Notes under the pieces: generated by a model
The model's input: only the letters and a program-made list of their open reading frames with translations
Databases searched by the model: none
What the model was told of the DNA's origin: nothing
Shown: one piece after another, positions 54,215 through 64,000 of the stretch
Layout of the letters: each line of letters starts with the position of its first letter
Position numbering within the stretch: the first letter of the stretch is position 1
Source: Ceratobasidium sp. AG-K
Lineage: Eukaryota > Basidiomycota > Agaricomycetes > Cantharellales > Ceratobasidiaceae
NCBI GenBank assembly: GCA_037039685.1
Contig: JAWNGF010000001.1
Coordinates: 7,440,001 to 7,504,000, forward strand
Direction of reading: 5' to 3'
DNA: 64,000 nucleotides
Position numbers and translations under genes: made by a program

Positions 54215-57200
54215 GGAGCCAAGTACTTGGTGATATATTAGCTAGTAATATGGATGAACTAGAAATCATGTCAATATCAAATGAAAACCAATTATACCTT
54301 GATTTCACCGCTCATCCACTAGCTACTGCTCCTGGTTCTAAGTCAGTTAACAGATCAAAAAGATTCTCTGGACAAGCACTTCTTGACTGCGGCGCAACCT
54401 CCTGTTTCATCAACCCTTCCCTAGCAAAAGAGGCAAACCTTCCCCTTTTCCAACACGAAAAACCCAAGACTCTGCGAGTTATAGACGGACAAGAAGTCTT
54501 GTCTGGAAAAGTCACCCACTATACCAAATTTAAACTTGTCATGGGAACACATTCCAGCGAAATAGAATGTCATGTTACAAACATTGGAAGACACCCTATC
54601 GTACTCGGGATGTCATGGCTCAAGAAACATAACCCACAAATTAATTGGAAAAATAGGACAATTGCATACACAAGCGAATTCTGCTCGAAAAACTGCCTAG
54701 AAGTCCCATCTACGCTCCAAATCGCAGCAGAAACTACATTACCAGAGGAATACAAAGAGTTTGCAGATGTGTTCGACGAGTCCAGATTAGAAGAACTCCC
54801 ACCTCACAGGCCAACTGACATTACGCTCGACCTCCTACCAGAAGCTAAACTAAAGCATGGCCCTATTTACAAAACATCCCCAGCTGAAGACAAAGAAATG
54901 AAGAAAGTACTAGAAACCCTTATCCGAAGGGGACACATTCAGATTTCTAAGTCTCCTTTGGCTTCCCCGGTTCTGTTTGTCAAAAAACCACATCCGGAAG
55001 ATCCAGACAACCCAGAATTACGCTTTTGCGTTGACTACAGATATGTGAATTCGCTATGCAAATTCAACGCAAGTGGAATACCTCTATTGGACCAATGGTT
55101 AAGGGCCCTGGAAGGGTTTGTCATTGGCACCACTCTAGACTTGGCACAAGGATTCCATCAAACCCGAATAGCAGCAGGCCATGAATGGAAAACAGCATTC
55201 AAAACTCAATACGGCATGTATGAATGGAAAGTCATGCCCTTCGGTCTCAAAAACGCTCCATCAAGCTTCCAGTCCCTAATGAACTCTATATTCAGGGACA
55301 TTATGGGGGTTTTCGTACTTGTATACATTGATGATATCTTTGTTTTTTCCAAACGAGTCGAAGATCATCCAGGACACGTGAAAGAGGTGCTAAGAAGACT
55401 AAGGGAACACAAGCTGATTGCGAAATTGAGGAAATGCAAGTTCCACCAAACCAAACTGGACTGGGTAGGATTGGTCATTTCCAATAAAGGAATCGAAACG
55501 GATCAGGAAAAGGTCACGGCGGCTATGAATTGGAAAGCTCCCAAAAATGTCAAACAAGTTCAAGAATTCCTAGGATTTGTCAATTTCTATCAAAGATTCA
55601 TTCAAGACTTTGCCGGCAAAGCCAGACCTCTGTACAACCTACTTAAGAAGGATCAAAAGTGGCAGTGGACAAGCAAAGAACAAGAGGCCATGAATGCACT
55701 AAAAGAAGCTCTTAAAGTGGCACCTGTAATGATGCAGCCCGATCAGAATAAGGAATTTTTCCTTGAGACAGATGCGTCGGGATTTGCCACAGGAGCAGTT
55801 TTATCTCAGAAGGATGAAGAAGGGAAATTACACCCTGTAGCTTTTCTTTCTAAATCACTAAATCCGGCTGAGCGAAACTATGACATTTTTGACAAAGAAC
55901 TATTGGCAATAATTAGAGCTTTCAAAGAATGGTGGCACTTACTTCAAGGCACAGAAAAAGCCATTCAAGTGATAACAGATCACAAAAATTTGGAATACTT
56001 CTCATCATCCAAACAATTGAATCAACGCCAAATCCGCTGGATGAATTTCTTGGTAGACTTCAACTTCCAAATCTTGTACAGGCCAGGAAGCCAAAACAGA
56101 AAAGCAGACATTCTCTCGAGGCGGTATGACCTAGAACCTTTGGGGGGGGTAGAGAACCAAGTCCTCCTCAAACCAGACATTTTCATTTCGGCTATTACCC
56201 CTGACCAGGAGATTAACGATCTAATCAGAGAAGCAATACTTGAAGATCCCAGATTAGAGGAAGCCCACAATAAGCTGAGAAACGGAGAAAAAGTCAAAGA
56301 TTGGGAATACAGAGAAGGACTCCTAATGTTCAAAGGGAAGATCTTTGTCCCCAAGGATGAAACCATCAGAAACCTGATATTGGAATCGCGCCATGACAAT
56401 ATTACAGCTGGGCATCCTGGACAAGCAAGAACATTAGAATTGGTCTCAAGAACTTACTACTGGCCAACCATGAAGAAATTTGTCAACTCTTATGTGTCAC
56501 ACTGCGAAACATGCATTCGAATTAAACCATCGAACCAACTCCCCACAGGACTACTGCGTCCTTTACATATCCCTGAGAGACCCTGGGAAGAGATCTCCTA
56601 TGACATGATTGTAGGGCTCCCAGAGTCAGAAGGATATGACGCAATCTTGACAGTGGTAGATCGGTTCTCCAAGATGGCACACTATCTCCCTTGCAAATCA
56701 ACGGCCACAGCAGTAGACATAGCCAATATCTTCATTGCAAACATTTGGAAACTTCATGGCACCCCAAAAGCAACAGTCTCGGATAGAGGATCCACTTTCA
56801 ACTCAAAGTTCATTAGGCATCTGTACAAACGGTTGGACGTAAAACCTACTTTCAGCACAGCCTACCATCCAAGGACAGACGGACAGTCAGAACGAGCAAA
56901 CCAAGTCGTCGAAATCTTTATCAGGGCTTTTGTCAACCATAGGCAAAACGACTGGGTGGCCCTGCTCCCTATGGCAGAATTTGCTTACAACAATGGAATC
57001 CAAGCATCCACCGGCAAAACCCCTTTCCAAATCTGCCAGGGTTTCAACCCTAGAATGAACATCGGGGAAGAATCAGACTATACTGTTCCTGAAGCTGATG
57101 CCCATGCGGAATTCCTGTTGAAAGGATACGACGAAGTCAAAGCTGCCCTCATCCTAGCAAATCAGTCCTATAAATACTACTTTGATAAAGGAGCCAAAGA

Positions 57201-57648
57201 ACCAGAAGAGATAAACCCGGGGGATAAAGTCTGGCTTAATCATCAGAACATTTCCACAGACAGACCCTCAGTAAAACTCTCCCACAAAGTTTTAGGCCCT
57301 TACAAAGTAATGGAAAAAGTAGGAACTCATGCCTTTAGACTGGAATTACCAAAATCAATGAAAGTTCATCCTGTCTTCCACGTCATGCTGCTCAAGAAAT
57401 TCCACTCCGATCCCCACGGCCGCGAACCCGCTCAACCACCCCCTATTGTCACACAAGATGGAGAGGAAGAATGGGAAGTCGAAGAGATCCTTAATTCCAA
57501 GAAAATCCGCCGTCAACTCCACTATTACGTTAAGTGGAAAGGATACTCTCATGCAGACAACTCTTGGCAGTCAAAGGAAGATCTCAAGAATGCTCCTGAA
57601 CTGGTTGATAAATTTCACAAACTCCACCCCACCGCGCCAGGTCCTTAG
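54163..57648 (+). CDS. Pol polyprotein of element F (PR-RT-RNase H-IN-chromodomain), intact
   Basis: Open without a stop. It is 1132 residues from the first ATG (54250), but frameshift entry would add about 29 residues. Protease has ALLDCGATSCF, that is D-C-G-A instead of the usual D-S/T-G-A, also seen in D. RT has [27 protein letters not shown] and YIDDIFVFS (about 55325). RNase H has FFLETDASGFATGAVL and TDHKNLEYF. The integrase zinc finger is HDNITAGHPG...CETC, its core VVDRFSKMAHY, SDRGSTFNS and YHPRTDGQSERANQ, followed by a GPY module (LGPYKVMEKVG). A chromodomain (YYVKWKGYSHADNSWQ) closes the protein and should steer integration to modified chromatin. Confidence 0.95.
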   Translation, partial: RNLFRHRIGKRRHRGLLRSQVLGDILASNMDELEIMSISNENQLYLDFTAHPLATAPGSKSVNRSKRFSGQALLDCGATSCFINPSLAKEANLPLFQHEKPKTLRVIDGQEVLSGKVTHYTKFKLVMGTHSSEIECHVTNIGRHPIVLGMSWLKKHNPQINWKNRTIAYTSEFCSKNCLEVPSTLQIAAETTLPEEYKEFADVFDESRLEELPPHRPTDITLDLLPEAKLKHGPIYKTSPAEDKEMKKVLETLIRRGHIQISKSPLASPVLFVKKPHPEDPDNPELRFCVDYRYVNSLCKFNASGIPLLDQWLRALEGFVIGTTLDLAQGFHQTRIAAGHEWKTAFKTQYGMYEWKVMPFGLKNAPSSFQSLMNSIFRDIMGVFVLVYIDDIFVFSKRVEDHPGHVKEVLRRLREHKLIAKLRKCKFHQTKLDWVGLVISNKGIETDQEKVTAAMNWKAPKNVKQVQEFLGFVNFYQRFIQDFAGKARPLYNLLKKDQKWQWTSKEQEAMNALKEALKVAPVMMQPDQNKEFFLETDASGFATGAVLSQKDEEGKLHPVAFLSKSLNPAERNYDIFDKELLAIIRAFKEWWHLLQGTEKAIQVITDHKNLEYFSSSKQLNQRQIRWMNFLVDFNFQILYRPGSQNRKADILSRRYDLEPLGGVENQVLLKPDIFISAITPDQEINDLIREAILEDPRLEEAHNKLRNGEKVKDWEYREGLLMFKGKIFVPKDETIRNLILESRHDNITAGHPGQARTLELVSRTYYWPTMKKFVNSYVSHCETCIRIKPSNQLPTGLLRPLHIPERPWEEISYDMIVGLPESEGYDAILTVVDRFSKMAHYLPCKSTATAVDIANIFIANIWKLHGTPKATVSDRGSTFNSKFIRHLYKRLDVKPTFSTAYHPRTDGQSERANQVVEIFIRAFVNHRQNDWVALLPMAEFAYNNGIQASTGKTPFQICQGFNPRMNIGEESDYTVPEADAHAEFLLKGYDEVKAALILANQSYKYYFDKGAKEPEEINPGDKVWLNHQNISTDRPSVKLSHKVLGPYKVMEKVGTHAFRLELPKSMKVHPVFHVMLLKKFHSDPHGREPAQPPPIVTQDGEEEWEVEEILNSKKIRRQLHYYVKWKGYSHADNSWQSKEDLKNAPELVDKFHKLHPTAPGP
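54187..54193 (+). promoter_or_regulatory. -1 frameshift heptamer G GGA AAA (gag/pol, element F)
   Basis: Gag codons TCG GGA AAA GAC, in phase. The pol frame is -1 and open from 54163, overlapping gag by 52 nt. Confidence 0.75.
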
Positions 57649-57658
57649 GAGGGGGTAA

Positions 57659-58073
57659 TGTCATGAGCTGACTAAGCTCAGACATTTAATTCCGATTTTA
57701 TATCTTTTTTTCCGAACACTTTCCTTTTTTGGTACAAATGTCCTCTGGCGCTTAAACTTGTATCATGTGATGTATTTGTCTTTTCATTTGATATTGGTGA
57801 TGCTTCCGGAACTTCCAGAATATCAAGTCATGTCTCTTATCTCGCTTATCATTGGTTGTACTCGGCTTTCCCACACTGATAAATGATGACGTGGCACGGT
57901 TCTCTCATGTATATAAACCCAGAGGTCAAGCCGGTTAACGACAAGGCTTGACCTCCTCTCCACTAGGACTTGCTCAATCAAATCCTCTAACTATCACTAT
58001 TCCCTGGGTTCTAAGACTTGTCTAAGTCGAACCCCTTAACCTTATATATACCTAATTTACCCAAGTCGGGACA
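57659..58073 (+). repeat. 3' LTR of element F
   Basis: 415 bp, nearly identical to the 5' LTR. Confidence 0.93.
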
Positions 58074-58078
58074 CAGCC

Positions 58079-58253
58079 CCAGCTTGTTTTGTCTTGTCAA
58101 AACATCCCCTTTGAGTGACACTTTGAACCACCCCTACCCTCAAGAGCCTACAGACACTTAAGTGTGTTGCGGTTCAAGAGGTCACTTAGGTCTTAGTGCT
58201 GTCCACTCTCCATTGCAGCTTGTCTCATAGCTACCTAGAAGAAGCTTACAACA
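58079..58253 (+). repeat. 5' LTR of element G, right part
   Basis: Continues 50841-51123 after the F insertion and ends GCTTACAACA. Confidence 0.9.
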
Positions 58254-58275
58254 TTACAAAACAAGCTTAACAATC

Positions 58276-59553
58276 ATGTCCATACAAGAGGACGCAGGGT
58301 CATGCCTTGCAACACCACTCTCTACAAGAAGAAGACCAAGTAGGGCTTCAAGACCTACAAGTTCCCTCAACGAGCAGGATATTGCACAAGCACGGGCAGG
58401 AGGACCAGCAAGGTCTCGCCCACAGAGCCAAGCCTCTATGCCTGGAACATTCAATGCCAAGAACATTTCAATCATACAAGAAGAACCCACCATTGTTACC
58501 AGAGAACCAGGAGATATCAACAACGACCCCACACCAATCACAATTCGAATCCCTACTTCAAACAAATCTCCAGGCCCATCACAACCACTATGGCCTATGG
58601 GATCCAGAAGACAGTTTTTTTCCCCTCAACCCCAAAGCTCACGGGGGCGTATCCCTTGTTCCTATCAGGCCACCACCCACACCGCACATTCCCCTTACTG
58701 CTCAAGCACCACAGATTGGGGGAACCATCACCAACGCTGGCCCAATCCCAATAAGCTCTCAGGCCGTAACTCCAGTTAACCCGGCACCACCATACATACC
58801 ACAAGGGTATTCCCAGCAAGCGACAGCAACTGAAGGACAAGAACCCCCTAGGATCCCCAGCTCAAGCTCTAGCTCCAGCAGAAGAACCGTGATTAGCAAC
58901 CTTGACAATCTAGACAATCTTCACCTTGGAAGACACAATGCATTACTAAGGATCATTGAGGGAATGAGAATAACAATCGACAGAAGACTCAACGGATTAG
59001 AACAATCCACCCAAGTGTTGGCTAACAACCAACAAATCTTCAACGATTCCCTCAACAACCTACAAGGAACCTTGACAGATATCCTTACCGCCGCTTGTAA
59101 CAGTGAACACAACAGCTTCCTGGTTGGGCAAGACGTAATCCGCCTAAGAAACGAAGTCACGAACACACAGGGACTGGTAAACAATGTACAGGAAGACCTT
59201 AACACCACAAGACAGGCACAGTTAGCCTGGAATGAAGCAATCACCCAAGGACTAGAAGGACTAAGGGGAGACGGAAGGATTGCAATTGGACAAATTAACA
59301 CCATGCAAGAAACAGTCAACAACATGCGCAAACAGATGGATGAAGCATCCCTACATGCCGTATCACCTCCCCACCCCAAAGCAGAGTCTACCAGGCTCGA
59401 CGAGTTGGAACAAAGGCTACATCAGCTTTCTGAAAACCCTGACAATAGAAGAGAAAACAGGTGTCCAAAAGTAACTAGACCAGAAGCGTTCGACGGGAAG
59501 AAAGGAGAAGGAGCAGAAATGTTCATCACCCAAATGGAGAGTTACTTACGGCT
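58276..59553 (+). pseudogene. Gag of element G, frameshifted and truncated
   Basis: Starts MSIQEDAGS like the gag of A. One frameshift near 58630 moves from the 58276 frame to the 58307 frame (HGGVSLVPIRPPPTPH onward). The helical middle is well conserved (NNQQIFNDSLNNLQGTL). It is truncated after FITQMESYLR, where the inverted RT segment begins, so most of the Gag domain and the zinc knuckle are gone. Confidence 0.87.
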
Positions 59554-59842
59554 TGTTCATGACCTCATACGTCGATAAGGTCGTGGAAAATGTGGTTCAT
59601 GTATCTTTGGAATATAGCGGGTGCGTTCTTTAGACCAAACGGCATGACAATGTATTCGAATAGGCCTTCCTTGGTTCTGAAAGCTGTCTTCCATTCGTCC
59701 CCTTCCCTGATTCTGATATTGTTGAAACCCATGCACAGATCGATCTTGGAGAAAATTTTTGCATCCTTGATTTTATCCAGAAGGTCTTCCATTAAGGGCA
59801 TTGGGAACCTGTCATCCTTTGTAATGGCGTTTACTCCTCTGT
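59554..59842 (-). pseudogene. Inverted RT fragment inside element G
   Basis: About 288 bp on the minus strand encode RT residues [24 protein letters not shown] sequence, through [17 protein letters not shown] and [14 protein letters not shown] to HDLIDV. The plus strand directly after it continues with [11 protein letters not shown], the next residues of RT. The piece has therefore been flipped in place, with loss of everything between the gag middle and the start of this piece. Confidence 0.9.
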
Positions 59843-62203
59843 GTCATAGTATACATTGACGACATCCTGGTCTTCTCTAAAAACAGAAGCCAACATACTA
59901 TAGATGTCAGGAAGGTGCTGAAAATCCTATTGGATGAAAACCTATTTGCAAAGCTCCCAAAATGCGAATTCTTTGTCACCAAACTTACATATACTGGACT
60001 CGGAATCAGTGACTCTGGCATCTCTATGGAAGAAGAGAAGGTCAAGGCAATAAAGGAATGGAAGGAACCAAAAACGGTCAAGCAGGTTCAGGCATTCCTA
60101 GGATTTGCAAACTTCTACCAAAGATTTGTACCAAATTTTAGCTGCTTAGCAAAACCCTTGACAACCCTAACAAGAAAGGATAACAAATGGAAATGGGAGA
60201 AGGATCAACAGGAGTCTTTTGATGCCCTGAAAGCAGAAATTAGCAAGGAACCCACACTACGCCATCCTGACCCTGAGAAACCCTTTTTTCTGGAAACGGA
60301 TGCAAGCGGAGTAGCAATGGGGGCAATTCTTTCTCAAAGGCAGGATGATGGCTATCTACACCCTATAGCGTTCCTTTCAAAATCCTTCAATGAGGCGCAG
60401 CTCAACTATGACGTCCATGACAAGGAACTTATGGCGATCATAGAATCACTGACACATTGGAGGCTATACCTTGAGGGAACAAAGAACCCAATTACTATCT
60501 ACACCAATCACAGAAACCTACAGTTCTGGAAAGAAGCAAGAACGTTCAACCGTTGACATGCAAGATGGCATCAACTACTGGCTTCCTACAACTTTGATAT
60601 CATATACCGTCCTGGAATCCTTTCGTCTAAGCCAGATCTACTGTCAAGACAATCTGACCATGAAGATATTCCCACACCGGAACAAATTATGATATCCACC
60701 AAAAAGTTTAAAGGATTTATGGGACAGATGGACACAGACATTATGGCAACTATCAAGGAAGCACAAGAAACTGATGAAGGACTGGCAAAGATCAAGGAAA
60801 TCTGCGAATCAAGGGAAATGTTACCAAAAACCCTGCAACATAGCGCAAAAGACTATGACTTCAAGGAAGGACTTATATGGTACAAAGGGAAGATTTACGT
60901 TCCAGAAGATAAGGAAGCCAGACTGTCCATCATGCGGCTACACCACGACTCAAGGATTGCAGGGCATCAGGGACAAGCCAGGACATTGGAACTTATATCA
61001 AGAAGATACTTCTGGCCAGGGATGAAACAGAGCATAAACAGATACATGGAATCCTGTGAAACCTGCCAACGAACAAAGGGATCAAAGTCAATAGTACCGA
61101 TCAAACCTCTAGAAATCCCAAAGGGTCCCTGGGAAGACATAGCATTCGACTTTGTAGTAAAACTGCCAAAGTCCAGAGGGTCAGACAGCATCATGGTAGT
61201 GGTGGACTGGTTCTCAAGAATGGCGCATTTCATACCCTGCAAAGAATCTCACATGGCAAGCGAGTTGGCAAATCTTTTTGTCACAAATGTTTGGAAACTA
61301 CACAGCTTTCCAAAAAGCACAATCTCAGACCAAGGGACTACTTTCAATTCTAAACTTATGAAGGCCGTTTACAAAAGAATTGGAACTAGCCCAAGTTTCA
61401 GCACTGCCTACCACCCCCAGACAGATGGAGTAACAGAAAGAATCAACCAATGGATGGAAGGCTGGCTGCAATCCTTTGTCAACTACTGGCAAGATGATTG
61501 GGCGGACTTATTACCAATTGCAGAGTTCAGCTATAATCTGCAGAAGCACCGTGTAACGGGCAGTTCCCCTTTTGCAATAGTGTACGGCAGGGAACCATTG
61601 TGGAACATCTCATCAGAAGAAACAACGGTTCCTGAAGCAAACACCATTATGGAAAAGTGGCGGAGCATCCACAATGAAGCTATTGCATCAATGGAAAACC
61701 AAAGGCTCCTGGAGGAAGAACCAAAAAACGAGTACCAGGAAGGAGATCTAGTATGGCTGTTGGGAAGAAACATCCAAATGAAAAGACCCTCAAAGAAACT
61801 GGATAACAAGAAGCACGGACCATTTGTTGTGAAACGGAAGATAGGATCACATGCTTATGAGCTCAGTCTACCAGCAACAATGAGGGTGCACCCCGTTTTC
61901 CACATTGATTTGCTCAGCCCTTACATAGAAGACACAGAGTTCAAATGGAACCAACCCTGACCACCGCCAATAATTACTGAAGAAGGAGAAGAAGAATATG
62001 AAGTAGAGAAGATTTTGGACTGGAAGGAGACAAAGGACGGTCTTTTTTACAGGGTCAGATGGAAGGGTTATGGAAGCAAAGAAGACACAGAACAAAGGGC
62101 GGAAGATTTTGGCCACCTTTCAAAGATCATCAAGGACCTTCTACGCCAACACCCCAAAGCTCCCATGCCATCTAACTACATTCCAGGAAAGATAAAAGGC
62201 TGA
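59843..62203 (+). pseudogene. Pol of element G, 3' part (RT end, RNase H, IN, chromodomain) with TGA stops
   Basis: A single frame with TGA at 60554 (FNR*HAR; A has RRHAR), 61958 (QP*PPP; A has QPQPPP) and a terminal TGA at 62201 where A has AGA. Other changes against A are typical of CpG decay: VVDRF to VVDWF, SDRGT to SDQGT, NYRQD to NYWQD. The chromodomain (FYRVRWKGYGSKED) is intact. Confidence 0.9.
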
Positions 62204-62295
62204 GGGGGCACAATGGGTAGTGACACTTGCAAAACTTGCTACTATTCCAAGAAACACTCCCAACTCTACTCCCTAAATCCTTTTTGCTCTCTACA

Positions 62296-63060
62296 ATGCC
62301 TGCTGTTACCCGTGCCACCATCTCAAACAACCTCGTCCGCGTCCTCGAGGGACCTGCCTTTGCCACTGCAAGGATCCTCGACGCGGGAGCAGCCCTCTAC
62401 GTTTTCAAGAGGTCGCAGCAGAGCTCCGGGAGAATGCACTTCAGGGCGTTGGATGACATTCTACACTCAGACCTGGGAGAATTCCAGTGGGTCGGAAAGA
62501 AATGGCCAACATGCATGCAACTTCTGTGGAAAGACATCTTTGTTTGCCGAGGGTGCGCTGCATTCCAGGTCTTGGAGGTCATCCTCCTCTCCACCCATAT
62601 GCTCGGAGTGGTTGAATGGGGACAAGAAGGCGCGTACTCAAGCGAGTGGGTACCAGGTTACGACGGAAGGCAACCAACACTCTGACCTAGATGGAACAAT
62701 GCCTGGGACGCCAACTACAAAAGGGACCTGAGTGACTGGAAGATGGAAAGTGGAAGGTACCAGAAAGAGAAGTTTGAATGGGCGCCAAACTGGTGGAAGT
62801 GGGAGGAGGCAGACGTGTCAGCATGGAAGGAGACGGAGCCTGACGTGCGACAATGGGATGAGGATTTTGTGGAGGCTCAAAAGAGGGTCATGGACTGGTC
62901 CAAGGCCGACTGGACAAAGGAGGAGACATGGGAGGAATGGGAAAAGTTCTCGGACGAACCAGGTAACACTGTGTTCAATCCCATCGACCTGACCCTGGAG
63001 GAGGATGAGGGACTGGAGGAGTACATGCTCACGAAGGGCAAGGATTGTGGGATCCAGTAG
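62296..63060 (+). pseudogene. Accessory ORF3 of element G, one TGA
   Basis: 765 nt from ATG 62296, exactly the length of the ORF3 of A, with one TGA at 62683-62685 (QPTL*PRWN; A has QPTLRPRWN). It keeps the C-x-G-C motif (FVCRGCAAFQV), the Trp-rich region and NPIDLTLEEDE at the end. Apart from the stop, most changes are conservative. Confidence 0.8.
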
Positions 63061-63102
63061 AGCCCGTCCAGGTCCCCTAGACGGTCTCTTAGGGGGGAGT
63101 AA

Positions 63103-63560
63103 TGTTGTGAGCTAGCTCTCTCCATTGGACTTGTCTGTCGCCTTGCCCGCCTATGTTCCCTTTCTGCTTTGCGTTTCCGTTTCTGTTTGCCACGTTGCCA
63201 CCTTCTTGTGGTTATTTCTGTTACATTGTGTAACGCGGCTGTGCTTTGTACGAGTCATGTCTGTTCATACAGCATGACTCACATGGACACTCCTGACTGG
63301 CTGTTATGTATGACTCGTGCGGCTGCGCCTTGTATGACTCGGTCGTTTTCTGTCTATATATAGAGGACCAACAAGCCTGGCAGCCCCAGCTTGTTTTGTC
63401 TCGTCAAAACATCCCCTTTGAGTGACACTTTGAACCACCCCTACCCTCAAGAGCCTACAGACACTTAAGTGTGTTGCGGTTCAAGAGGTCACTTAGGTCT
63501 TAGTGCTGTCCACTCTCCATCGCAGCTTGTCTCATAGCCACCTAGAAGAAGCTTACAACA
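63103..63560 (+). repeat. 3' LTR of element G
   Basis: 458 bp, TGTTGTGAGC...GCTTACAACA, preceded by AGGGGGGAGTAA and followed by the GTTTA duplication. Confidence 0.93.
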
Positions 63561-63565
63561 GTTTA

Positions 63566-64000
63566 GCTTGTTGACTTTGGAGTCTAGATCAAGTACAAAG
63601 TCTTTTAGTCTAAAGACTGCTTCGCAGAGGCTAAAGAATGCAGGGAACACTTTTAAGGTTAATTAGTCAGTTACTAATTAATCCTTTTTAGTGTGTACTG
63701 ATGGAAACAATGGATTGATGGGATTCTTGATGGATATGAGTGTTAACTTGGGTGGTGCTCCGACCACTTTCCAGGTTGGCTTGAGAGGATCTGGCTTCCT
63801 CGAGATGTTGATTGGGATGTGAAGGGTGCTGAACGCTAAGCTTTTGCTTTATATACTCCTTATCTGATCTTATCAGTTATCAGCAGCCTTGGGCGGGCGT
63901 GATAGCAACAGTGTATAACAGATTAAGGGTGTATTTAGCTGACTAAAGCCGCTATGACCCAAAAGAGGATAACAATTGGGTTCACTGACAGCGTATAGCA
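63566..64000 (-). other. Leader region of element D continuing out of the window
   Basis: The reverse complement follows the F leader (about 51700-52100), including the GTACACACTAAAAAGGATTA segment and the open frame SLCEAVFRLKDFVLDLD. It confirms that D was split by G and that its 5' LTR lies beyond 64000. Confidence 0.85.

Larger units (their letters stand above)
51124..58073 (+). mobile_element. LTR retrotransposon F (chromovirus), youngest insertion, pol intact
   Basis: Two 415 bp LTRs (51124-51538 and 57659-58073), TGTCATGAGC...GTCGGGACA, flanked by the target duplication CAGCC (51119-51123, 58074-58078). I see one LTR difference (GTCAAACC against GTCGAACC). The order is a long leader, two overlapping upstream ORFs, gag, pol, polypurine tract AGGAGGGGGTAA, 3' LTR. 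It inserted into the 5' LTR of G. Confidence 0.95.
50841..63560 (+). mobile_element. LTR retrotransposon G (A family), rearranged, with element F in its 5' LTR
   Basis: The target duplication GTTTA lies at 50836-50840 and 63561-63565. The 5' LTR is split by F (50841-51123 + 58079-58253, total 458 bp) and the 3' LTR is intact (63103-63560, 458 bp). The internal region has gag with a frameshift, then an inverted RT fragment replacing gag 3'/protease/RT 5', then RT to chromodomain with TGA stops, then ORF3 with one TGA. It inserted into the leader ORF of D. Confidence 0.93.
43599..64000 (-). mobile_element. LTR retrotransposon D (chromovirus, same family as F), 5' end beyond the window
   Basis: 3' LTR at 43599-44015. 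Internal minus-strand sequence is at 44016-48300, 49570-50840 and, after element G, 63566-64000. It follows element F throughout: leader, upstream coiled-coil ORF, gag, pol with chromodomain. The 5' LTR must lie to the right of 64000. It contains a 1269 bp element (48301-49569) and element G (50841-63560). The GTTTA duplication of G rejoins the D leader cleanly. Confidence 0.9.

Noticed and set aside
1..64000. tRNA, rRNA or biosynthetic gene cluster
   Set aside because: No tRNA-like cloverleaf, rRNA segment or biosynthetic enzyme next to the transporter was noticed on reading; a covariance-model scan was not possible.

Overview
The window is fungal nuclear DNA, most likely from an agaricomycete basidiomycete close to Rhizoctonia (Cantharellales). 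The left genes are split by many 46-58 bp GT-AG introns. The NACHT-WD40 protein matches, from memory, a family that is large in Rhizoctonia. The right two thirds is a stack of LTR retrotransposons with chromodomain integrases. The species call is inference; the intron, domain and repeat calls were read from the sequence.

Positions 1-11713 are a gene-rich arm: the 3' end of an unrecognised gene (3-161, +), a 12-exon major facilitator transporter (753-3092, +), a six-exon NACHT-WD40 NLR-like protein (3359-7142, -), and an eight-exon Ras-type guanine nucleotide exchange factor (7357-11713, +). The last two are divergent and share a 214 bp promoter interval. Positions 11889-17082 are a large inverted duplication. 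Its arms of about 1.45 kb each carry the same four-exon gene for a small secreted cyanovirin-N-like (CVNH) lectin, transcribed outward around a 2.3 kb spacer. Positions 17083-20657 hold debris: a 238 bp MITE-like element, a 302 bp tandem duplication and broken LTRs.

Positions 19569-64000 are nested Ty3/Gypsy elements, labelled here A-G. E (minus, only its 3' end seen) is interrupted by A (20658-27876, target duplication GGGGG) and lies next to B (27973-43476, minus). B contains C (30594-38503, target duplication CTGAG) and a solo LTR (42523-42978). D (43599 to beyond the window, minus) contains a 1269 bp TG...CA element (48301-49569, target duplication CTCCT) and G (50841-63560, target duplication GTTTA). 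The 5' LTR of G in turn contains F (51124-58073, target duplication CAGCC), the youngest element, with an uninterrupted pol.

The elements share several traits. Three families carry the same -1 slippery heptamer G GGA AAA at the gag/pol junction, in the correct phase. A, B, C and G carry an extra 3' gene (ORF3) in the -1 frame relative to pol. D and F carry an extra coiled-coil gene upstream of gag that appears to be extended by its own -1 site (C CCT TTT). Most broken copies are broken by TGA codons that read as CpG transitions.
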